64,000 nt of DNA from Pachyseris speciosa. Lineage: Eukaryota; Cnidaria; Anthozoa; Scleractinia; Pachyseridae. Both the position numbers and the translations under genes were made by a program. The stretch spans positions 407,501 to 471,500 of the forward strand of contig JAEMWC010000152.1 in the NCBI GenBank assembly GCA_016490735.1. Reading direction: 5' to 3'. Of the stretch, positions 33,401-44,600 are shown piece after piece (position 1 is the stretch's first letter; each line of letters begins with the position of its first letter). A model generated the notes under the pieces. The model had not been told where the DNA came from. It did not search any database and saw only the letters and a list, made by a program, of their open reading frames with translations.

Positions 33401-35616
33401 ACGACCTCTGCGATGCCGGTGCAGTGCTCTCCCAACTGAGCTATCAAAGCCACATGAGAGCGGTCGTATGCGGGTTAGCCCTTTATATGGACGTTATACT
33501 TGGCCCAAGTATAGTAAAGTATGAAATTAATTTTGTCCATTAGTAGCAATTGAGTGATGACGGTCATTAATGCAAGTGCGGCCGCAACACTACTAGAACA
33601 GAGACCTGAAAAAAATTCTGGCTCTGAGTGGGATTCGAACCCACGACTTCTGTGATGCTGGTGCAGTGCTCTCCCAACTGAGCTATCAAAACCACATGAG
33701 AGCGGTCGTATGCGGGTTAGCCCTTTATATGGACGTTATACTTGGCCCAAGTATAGTAAAGTATGAAATTAATTTTGTCCATTAGTAGCAATTGAGTGAT
33801 GACGGTCATTAATGCAAGTGCGGCCGCAACACTACTAGAACAGAGACCTGAAAAAAATTCAGGCTCTGAGCGGGATTCGAACCCACGACCTCTGCGATGC
33901 CGGTGCAGAGCTCTCCCAACTGAGCTATATAAGCCACATGAGAGCGGTCGTATGCGGGTTAGCCCTTTATATGGACGTTATACTTGGCCCAAGTATAGTA
34001 AAGTATGAAATTAATTTTGTCCATTAGTAGCAATTGAGTGATAACGGTCATTAATGCAAGTGCGGCCGCAACACTACTAGAACAGAGACCTGAAAAAAAT
34101 TCAGGCTCTGAGCGGGATTCGAACCCACGACCTCTGCGATGCCGGTGCAGTGCTCTCCCAACTGAGGTATATAAGCCACATGAGAGCGGTCGTATGCGGG
34201 TTAGCCCTTTATATGGACGTTATACTTGGCCCAAGTATAGTAAAGTATGCATTAATGAATAATGCATTAATGACCGTCATCACTCAATTGCTACTAATGG
34301 ACAAAATTAATTTCATACTTTACTATACTTGGGCCAAGTATAACGTCCATATAAAGGGCTAACCCGCATACGACCGCTCTCATGTGGCTTTGATAGCTCA
34401 GTTGGGAGAGCACTGCACCGGCATCGCAGAGGTCGTGGGTTCGAATCCCGCTCAGAGCCTGAATTTTTTTCAGGTCTCTGTTCTAGTAGTGTTGCGGCCG
34501 CACTTGCATTAATGACCGTCATCACTCAATTGCTACTAATGGACAAAATTAATTTCATACTTTACTATACTTGGGCCAAGTATAACGTCCATATAAAGGG
34601 CTAACCTGCATACGACCGCTCTCATGTGGCTTTGATAGCTCAGTTGGGAGAGCACTGCACCGGCATCGCAGAGGTCGTGGGTTCGAATCCCGCTCAGAGG
34701 CTGAATTTTTTTCAGGTCTCTGTTCTAGTAGTGTTGCGGCTGCACTCGCATTAATGACCGTCGTCACTCAATTGCTACTAATGGACAAAATTAATTTCAT
34801 ACTTTACTATACTTGGGCCAAGTATAATGTCCATATAAAGGGCTAACCCGCATACGACCGCTCTCATGTGGCTTTGATAGCTCAGTTGGGAGAGCACTGC
34901 ACCGGCATCGCAGAGGTCGTGGGTTCGAATCCCGCTCAGAGCCTGAATTTTTTTCAGGTCTCTGTTCTAGTAGTGTTGCGGCCGCACTTGCATTAATGAC
35001 CGTCATCACTCAATTGCTACTAATGGACAAAATTAATTTCATACTTTACTATACTTGGGCCAAGTATAACGTCCATATAAAGGGCTAACCCGCATACGAC
35101 CGCTCTCATGTGGCTTTGATAGCTCAGTTGGGAGAGCACTGCACCGGCATCGCAGAGGTCGTGGGTTCGAATCCCGCTCAGAGCCTGAATTTTTTTCAGG
35201 TCTCTGTTCTAGTAGTGTTGCGGCCGCACTTGCATTAATGACCGTCATCACTCAATTGCTACTAATGGACAAAATTAATTTCATACTTAACTATACTTGG
35301 GCCAAGTATAACGTCCATATAAAGGGCTAACCCGCATACGACCGCTCTCATGTGGCTTTGATAGCTCAGTTGGGAGAGCACTGCACCGGCATCGCAGAGG
35401 TCGTGGGTTCGAATCCCGCTCAGAGCCTGAATTTTTTTCAGGTCTCTGTTCTAGTAGTGTTGCGGCCGCACTTGCATTAATGACCGTCATCACTCAATTG
35501 CTACTAATGGACAAAATTAATTTCATACTTTACTATACTTGGGCCAAGTATAACGTCCATATAAAGGGCTAACCCGCATACGACCGCTCTCATGTGGCTT
35601 TGATAGCTCAGTTGGG

Positions 35617-35660
<44 letters not shown>

Positions 35661-38600
35661 CTCAGAGCCTGAATTTTTTTCAGGTCTCTGTTCTAGTAGT
35701 GTTGCGGCCGCACTTGCATTAATGACCGTCATCACTCAATTGCTACTAATGGACAAAATTAATTTCATACTTTACTATACTTGGGCCAAGTATAACGTCC
35801 ATATAAAGGGCTAACCCGCATACGACCGCTCTCATGTGGCTTTGATAGCTCAGTTGGGAGAGCACTGCACCGGCATCGCAGAGGTCGTGGGTTCAAATCC
35901 CGCTCAGAGCCTGAATTTTTTTCAGGTCTCTGTTCTAGTAGTGTTGCGGCCGCACTTGCATTAATGACCGTCATCACTCAATTGCTACTCATGGACAAAA
36001 TTAATTTCATACTTTACTATACTTGGGCCAAGTATAACGTCCATATAAAGGGCTAACCCGCATACGACCGCTCTCATGTGGCTTTGATAGCTCAGTTGGG
36101 AGAGCACTGCACCGGCATCGCAGAGGTCGTGGGTTCGAATCCCGCTCAGAGCCAGAATTTTTTCAGGTCTCTGTTCTAGTAGTGTTGCGGCCGCACTTGC
36201 ATTAATGACCGTTAAAAGGAGAGTGTTTGGCGTTTCAAATTTCAAAGACCTTGACAGTTGGTAGAGCTCAAAGGAGATACGCCATAAGTATTTTGCTGTG
36301 TTTGGGCCGAAATTCGGGCTAAATAAAGACTAAGATCATTTTAAACACAAACTAATGCACATGTCATCGGCTTCCCCGTGGGCTCGACCCCTGGGCAAAC
36401 CATGGAGATATGTGGGGAATACAAGGAGAAGGATGGGATTTTTTTGCCCGAGGGTAGGGGAAAATCGCGACATTGTTTTACAATCAAAGATTAGGGGTTG
36501 GAGGTAGGTTTGTAAAGGATGTCAGAGGGACTTTCTGCCTAGAGACACCTCACCCAAGGGACTTTGCCTTGCATGATTCCCCGACCCCAGGGGATATTCT
36601 TAAAGTTTGCTTGACTGACTTAACATTCCCCCTGGTTAGCCTGGGGATCGAACCCACTGGGAAGCGATGACATGTGCATAATTCTTAGAATGTCGGCATA
36701 AATACAAAGTTAATTCTTGAAGGGAGAATAAGGCACAATCGGTTTATCATGAAGGCCAGCTTTTAGTCAAGTTGCAATCCGTTTCTATCCTGACCATCCG
36801 TGACCAAGGGCACGTGTTTATAGTTTCACTGAATTAGTAGGGTACTTTTGAACAAAACTGGAGCATTATTTTGGCTTCGATCAGTACACAGAACATCTCT
36901 CGTGGCTTGTTGATTTAATAACAAAAATTAGTCCCTTTAAAAAGAGCGTGATATTCTAACCTAACGTCCAGCTGGAGCTTATCATCCCTGGGCTTATATA
37001 AAGCATATTCAGAGAAAGGGCTTATCATGGGGAGAATGTTAGCATCGGAGACTCTTTCGGGGGAACTATGTTCGACTGCGCTTTTCGGAAGGGACCATAT
37101 TCAGAACTTGACGGTGGCGTATATTACTAGAACACAACAAAGAAAACTTATGCTGTGTTTAATACGCAATTTTTCTGGATTTTCTAGCACTACTGATTTA
37201 CAAAACCCATTTCCAAAATTGCTCCGTTTCGCTTTCTCTACGTTCACTGGTAATAACTCGCGTGTTAATGTACCTTTATATCTTCTAAGTTGGCGTTTAA
37301 CAGTTCTTCGTAGACATCCATTTCCAAAGCAAGTCTGATCCTCGAAAGTTTACAAATATCTAAGGGAAAAACGACAGAAAGAAAAACTGAACAAGAGCTG
37401 TTATTACGAAGAAAGACTACGGGTGATGGGTTTTATTTTGGTCATCATTCATAAGTTTGTCATAAGTTTGCTGAATGACTTGGAAGCATCAATATTAGAG
37501 CGCTTTTCAATTGAGTGTCGTAAAACCAAAACCAAAGCAATTACTCCGGCCAATCACAACAGAAATAAGTGGTGCAATGAGCCAATCGTAATACGAAGCT
37601 ATTACATGTGGCCGGCGCAAAGCGCGCGAAAATACGCGCGTGCATGTCGTGGTTGGTTTTGGTTTTGCTGCTCATTGGTTGAGAAAGCGGCGCGAGTGTT
37701 TCTGGCCAATTATAGAGCGAAGCAATGCAAAACCGCTCGATATACAAGAAACTTAGAAGTGACTACAGACGTTTGCGACGGTAGAATGAAAGTACAGTAC
37801 GGACCAAGAAAACGAGGTTAGTAAGTGGTATATATGCAAGTTAATTGCCACGACCCACGCAGTCACACCTACAAGAAACTTAGCAGTGACTACAGACGTT
37901 TGCGACGGTAGAATAAAAGTACAGTACGGACCAAGAAAACGAAGTAAGTAAGTGGTATATATGCAAGTTAACTGCCACGACCAACGCACTCACACCTCCA
38001 TCCCTTCTTCTTCACAACCACTTTCATTCTACCATCGCAAACGTCTGTAGTCACGTCTGTAAGATATTTATTATATCTCTGAGGTTAATCCGCCGCGCGG
38101 GAAAGAAAACTGACTAGTTGAAGTCAACAGTAACAGTGACAGTAACAGTGACAGTGACAGTGACAGTGACAGTGACGGTAACCGTAACGGTAACAGTAAC
38201 GGTAACAGTAACAGTAATTTATTTACCCATGTTAACGTCTAAGAGCACAAAGTGCTAAGCGGGCCGTACTGTAGAATACGGCCCGCAAAATTGACCAATC
38301 ACAGCGCGCGTACTAAGGTAGAGATATAATAAACATAGTTATAGCAAGCATGACTGTATTTATTTTCATTGTCTTGTCTCTTATCATAGCAATAATGCAA
38401 GTGTTGATGTAATATATCAAACATGGGGAAGAGTCTTTCATCAGATATCCGCCAAACACTGAAAGTGGGTTGAAAAAACGAGGCGCAGCCGGGACTTTTT
38501 TGACCGGCTTCGAGGTGATTGTATATCTGATGAAACACACTTTCAAGTGTTTGATATAGCTTCTCAAAGCTTTAATAATTCTTGGAGAAATTCAAAGTAA

Positions 38601-41600
38601 AAGTTCACCCAATTTTATGATTATTAGGATCACGTTTCACGGAAGTGATTTCCCCTGTTTTCTTTTCATGAATTATTAATGAATTTGAGAAGCTGTAAAC
38701 GTTGGTTACAAAGAAGTACAGGGAAACGTTTGCTTGCACGCGCTGAATTTTGTATTTTGTATTCCAGTTTCAAAGCAAATCTCTTACGAGAGATTTTTGA
38801 CCATCTCCGCATGTATCCTAAATCCAGCATACACCCCAAGCAACCTGTCAAGCTATCTATAGGCAGATTTGGCAAAGACAACGCAAGGTCAAATGATAAC
38901 GCGAAAGCCCGCGGAAAGGATGGTGCTCAGTTCACAGTTCTACCATTGGTCAAGTCGGCTTTTAGATCTGCGAGCGCCATCGTCACAGTCGCCACATTGT
39001 CTTTGCTAAATCAGCATTACCGTAAAAGCTCTATTAACCCTCCGGGGGGGGGGGGGCTTATTTAATTTCAGGCCTCATTAACGGGGGCTTATTAGAGAGG
39101 GGGGCTTAATAGAGGGGTGGGGACTTATTTCAAATCTTAAACACGCCGTTTTCGTCTTAAAATAGTTTTTGTACAAACCTCAAACAGCTGCAGTGAAACT
39201 GAAAGTATTTAATACGGATCAGCAAATAGTATTATGTGTTCGAGTGTATATTTGTTTAAAAACAAACCAACTGGGCCGCATGGTGTGGATTTCATAAGAG
39301 GTAATAGGAGGGACTAATTACAAAATCTCATGTCTAAAATGGGGGAGGGGCTTATTAGAGGAGAGGGGGCTTCTTCCAAACGGGGGGCTTGTTAGAGAGG
39401 GGAGCTTAATAGAGCATTTTACGGTATTTTAAGGGTAAAGGATGGGTTTTATTGCTTACCTCCTTTGGTGTCCGAGACTGTCGGTCCATTCTTTTCTTTA
39501 ACCACGTCAACAAAGCGTTCACTTGTGTTAGATCCAATAGGCACATGTAGTCCTGGAGAGTAAGGACAAGTAAGATTGTAATGATACTTTGATTAAGTGA
39601 GAATATTCGAATGAAGGTGACCGAGCTGCACCACAAGAGCGTAAATGTACACAATACTGGCCTCATGAAAAGCAGCACTTACACGCGTGTGAAGCCGGTA
39701 CAATACGATGGATTTACGTGCGTGTTACTCGCGTATTACGCGCGCTTATGAAATACACGAACTTTTACATGAGCAAATTGCGCATATAGAGAAAAGAAAT
39801 AAGAAATTCTGAAGTTCTAGAGTGCACAACAAGTCAGGGGAATAAAAAACGTACCTCTCGCAGTTCTTCGAATACTGAAATACACTCAGGTCTTAGCACC
39901 AGTGAAAAGTTCTCATCAGATGTGATTCGATCCACCTTGGAGTGACCCTCCCAGTTGCTTCCCTGAAGAATAAAGACAAGGACGTTCGATACAGCTGACA
40001 TATTCATGCACCTACTCCTGCAGCGGATGTGCTTGCTGGCAACAGGGAAGATCATGAGAAAAGTGCTGAACACTTAAGGACAGGCTTAATGGTCATGGTA
40101 TGATCAGACAGTACAGGGCATCCTAGGCCACAGGCAGTGGCCCAATGTTCTGTATCAATATTATTTCCTGCATGAGCAGTGACTTAGCTGCAATAATGAT
40201 GATGACGATGACCATCACCACCATCACCACCGCCATCGCCATCATCATCATCATCTTAGTCCTCATCACCACTGCCGTCGCCATCATCATCATCATCATC
40301 ATCATCATCTTAGTCCTCATCACCACCGCCATCGCCATCATCATCATCATCACCATCATCTTAGTCCTCATCACCACCGCCATCGCCATCATCATCATCA
40401 ACATCATCTTAGTCCTCATCACCACCACCATCGCCATCATCATCATCATATCATCTTAGTCCTCATCACCACCGCCATCATCATCATCATCATCATCATC
40501 ATCACCACCGCCATCGCCATTATCATCATCATCATCATCATCATCATCTTAGTCCTCATCACCACCGCCATCGCCATTATCATCATCATCACCATCATCA
40601 TCTTAGTCCTCATCACCACCGACATCATCATCATCATCATCTTAGTCCTCATCATCATCACCACCGCCATCGCCATTATCATCATCATCATCATCATCTT
40701 AGTCCTCGTCACCACCGCCATCGCCATCATCATCATCATCATCATCTTAGTCCTCATCACCACCACCATCGCCATCATCATATCATCTTAGTCCGCATCA
40801 CCACCGCCATCATCATCATCATCATCATCACCACCATCGCCTTCACCGTGGCCATCACCATGCTCCTCCTCCTCCTCCTGCTTCCTGTTATCATCTTAAT
40901 CATCTCCACTCTGCTCCAGTATCCTAACTATGGTACTAAAGGCTTGCAGAAGTTTCTGATACTTACAGCAAAAGCACATTCCCATGGGGCAGAAATCAGT
41001 TCATTTCCAATAATGACGCAAGGATCTTTGGTTTGCTGTCTGCTAGGAACAAACGATTGAATCCCCACTGAAGCAGTGTACTGGCTCTAGAAAAATAATC
41101 ATTTTAATACAAGCAAAAAACCATCTAAGTACAAGCAACTATCAGTTCTGTAATAGTCCATTTTACAGTCGCATGCTCAGTGACCAGGCGCGTGTTTCTT
41201 GAAACTCCCAAAAACGTTTCGGGCCCGAAAAACTAGTCTCCTTTGCAGCCGTTATTTGGGTTGTCATGCAACGCTCCTCCCCACTAACGGCTGCTCACTC
41301 GAGTTTTGCATTCCTTTCCCTCAAACTGACCAATAAGGAGCAGGCTTCCACTCTCTAGAAACCTGGTCCTAGTCCTCATCTTGTTGTGTTTTTGGTGGCG
41401 AATATAACGAGAAATATGATTGGCACAGCTGCCAAGAATTACATGCATTTTATTGGTTCTCGGTAACAGAGGGAAAGGAATGCAGAGCTTGAGTGAGCAG
41501 CCATTAGTGGGGAGGAGCGTTACGTGACGACTCTAATAACAGCTGCGAAGGAGAAATCTTAGAAAAACTATTTTATATGCATTAAGTTCATCACCAGAAA

Positions 41601-44600
41601 TTCGATTTCTAATATTTTCAATAATTTTTTAACAAAGCACCCTATAAAACTGAGAAACACATTACCCTAGTTTGTTCAAAAAGCTAATACCAAGCGATAG
41701 AATTCAACTGACCTGAAAAATGCTTCTCTGGACCAAAACGGTTTCCAGAATTTTGAGAAAACACGCTTGGCCCATGAATGGAAACGAGGCTGGTGGTGAC
41801 CTTGTTTTGATATAGACCTCACTGCTTTTCTCATGTAAATCATGTTGTTCTTATGCTAACTGGTCTACATATTTACATGAGAAAGCCGGACAGAGAGGTT
41901 TGTATCAAAACAAGGTCACCTCCAGCCTCGCTTCCACGCAAGGGCCAGGTCACTGAACGCACAACTGTAAAAGGGACTATTGTCAGCAGGCAGAAATAGA
42001 GATTTTGTCGATTTCGTTTGATTTAAAAAAGGAACTTATCCCGTTCGACCTAATTAGAGGGGTTTTCAGTTGCGTGATGAATGTCATTCTTTGCTTTGGT
42101 TTTGCTCTGCTCTGTTCTCTGATTGGTTAGCATTTAACTCGCACCATGTTTGAGGAACAAAACCAAAAATAATCATGACTTGCTCACGTGCATTTCCCGC
42201 GCTTGGCACCAGCTACACGAATTTACTTCACAGAATACTGATTGGTCTCTTGCACTATTACATACATCACTTTGATTCTCAAAAGAAAATCGCCCCATTA
42301 TCTTTTTTATTTGAGTGACTGAGACGAGGACGCTACATCCAGAGAGCAAAAGGTGCATAGAGTATTAATTATGTATTAATATTGTATTCTTGTATTTAAG
42401 AAATTTAAGGTACAATAAAGATGTTGTTGTTTGTTTGTTGTTGTTGTAGAGTGGGTGAGTAATATGCCCATAAAAAATTATTTTATGTAGATTATCGGTA
42501 AAAGAAGGTTTCGCCCCCTGTCGAGTTAGCCCCGTACAAGTTCGCCACCACCAGTTCAAGTTTGTAAGTTATTGCTTCACACATTAATGGACACAATACG
42601 ATTACTAATACTGATGCTTAAAAACAGAGTAAAGAGACCAGTTTAGAATCTAATCCTAACGATATTTTTTCTCTTTATTGAATGGGGCTAACTAAAAATG
42701 TAGGGACAAACCCGAATGGGGCGAAATCAACAGGGGGTAAAACGTTCAGACTGAAACTTACTTTTGTGTTTCTCTTGTGTAGACAGACACCAAAGGATGC
42801 AATTAAGTTCATGGCTTCTTCACCATCTTGTAAACAAACTGAGGCCTTCAACCTGTCTGCCTTGACATTCAGCTACACATCAAGGAGAACAAACATCAAC
42901 AGAATTATTTCATTAGACATCAGTGCCACGTTACTGTGGTTAAAGAGTGTACATCAGATGAATTTGTATCCCCTGGCCGAAAACATCTCTAGAACTTGGT
43001 CTAGATGTAACAACTACACATTATTTCACCTCATTTATGGAGACTTCCTGGATTCTCTTGCACTGTTACCTGTACATCCAGAGATGTTTAAAAACTCACC
43101 TCTAATGATTTTTCCATGTTAAACTTTTTTATTGTGTTACTGACAGGTGATTCAGACTGCAAATCTGAAAAAAAAAAAAAGAAAAAAACAAGATAAAAGA
43201 GACTTGATCTAACAATGACACATGACCCACCTCTAACAGATCTTATTGCAATAATAAATAGCCTATTAAACTGTAGCAAATGGACCACATCACAATGGCC
43301 TGAGAAAAGCCAGGCAATTTGAATATCAAGGGATGTCAAGATATTTTGAAGCAGCCATTACTTTGTGAATCTGTAATACTAGCAAAAGAAAGGCAAGGGG
43401 TGGCCTGGTGTCAATTTGTTGCTTGTTTATGACTCCATCTCTCACTTGTCTCATGAGGATAAATGTCAGTGTTGCAAAGAAAACAAAGAGGAATGGAAAG
43501 TGAATTGCCCCTGTCGCAGACTGTCGCACTTTTTCAGCCAATTTCTGTCGGTGGTCGGTATCTGTAATCCTAGCAACAGAAAGGCAAGGGGTGGTCTGGT
43601 GTCACTTTGTATAATTTACAGAAACTTAGACAATTCCTTTTTTAATTATTTCTTGTCAGCTAGGAGAGTTGCCTATTGATGTTTTTATCTATTGTTATAA
43701 TTTTAACGTTTAGCTCATTTATTCAATATTTTAAACTTACTTTATGAATTTACTTATATGCCTATGTACATTGGGTCTGAAAAACCCTGATTAGGAGATT
43801 CAATAAAGTTTTCTTTTTTAACGTCGCCTGTTTTCAGAGCCATGTCACTTGTTGCTTCTACCCCTTGGAAGGTCTCAGCAGAAAGTAGAGAGTAATTTTT
43901 AATACTTACTCCAGAATCAGGTCACATGTAAGTACTGGGGGTGTGTACTGTATATTTTTCTCTTTATTTCTAATTACAGTGTTAATCTCATGTTTCTTAC
44001 CAACTTTGGACAGCTGACTCAGCAAGTGATTTAAAAATGTTAGAGAAAAATTCACTTTGGTGGGGCAAACAGAAATTTCTGTTCCTTGAAAGCGTAATGT
44101 AATGCGAGAAGGACCATCTACATAGAATGAGGATAGGAAATCCAGAAGATGCATATCTATGATCTGTAAGACAAAAAAAATTAATCATAAGTTAGTAAAT
44201 AAACTCAAGAATTTTTCCTTTGTGCACAATACATGTAGCTCTATATTATCTGAAATGTTCTGCACGGTACCTTTTCTCGCCTGGCTTGGTTCAGTCTGGG
44301 ATCATATGGTCCACAACAGCATCTCGCATCTCTTACTTTTACATACAATGACTTGACTTTGTCTGATGGGATCAACAGCCCGTCTATGACAGCAGCCTGG
44401 TAAAATAATTTGATGAAAGGTGGTTGAGAAATTTTGTGTTGAGGTGGTATAGTCTGAGTGTTGTCAGCATTATCCTACAAGGTACAGTACATACTGAGGA
44501 GCAACAGCGGCAACAGATCTCATCTCTTGCCTCTCCATGTTTCTTGAGTTTCTTTTGGCACAGCACCAAATACTAAATTGACTACGCTTTCACATATGGG

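Larger units (their letters stand above)
32789..34245 (-). repeat. Tandem array of six 242-bp tRNA-like units
   Basis: Each unit has the tRNA-like gene on the minus strand, its CCTGAATTTTTTTCAGG hairpin/terminator, a NotI-like GCGGCCGC and GACGGTCATTAATGCAAG. Upstream of each tRNA-like gene lie CATATAAAGG and the palindrome TATACTTGGGCCAAGTATA. Units differ by a handful of bases. The array lies in the 39459-32679 intron of the VPS13-like gene, starting about 110 bp from exon 32678-32619. Confidence 0.95.
34263..36213 (+). repeat. Tandem array of eight 242-bp tRNA-like units, inverted
   Basis: Same unit as 32789-34245 but on the opposite strand, with the switch at about 34246-34262 (GCATTAATGAATAATGCATTAATG). 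The two arrays form a giant inverted repeat with ~1.4-kb paired arms and almost no spacer. Confidence 0.95.

Noticed and set aside
32828..36245. Series of ~70-codon frames reading [16 protein letters not shown]
   Set aside because: They run through the tRNA-like genes in the antisense direction and repeat every 242 bp; the openness reflects repetition, not coding.
38127..38220. Possible CRISPR-like array
   Set aside because: Units are 6 bp with no spacers, in an animal genome; it is a minisatellite.
40123..40781. Long open frames of repeated Met/Val/Ala/Ile on both strands
   Set aside because: They are translations of the CAT/CAC triplet satellite, with no composition of a real protein and opposite frames equally open.
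42682..43122. 146-codon plus-strand frame
   Set aside because: It is antisense to two exons of the VPS13-like gene, which have good splice sites and phases.
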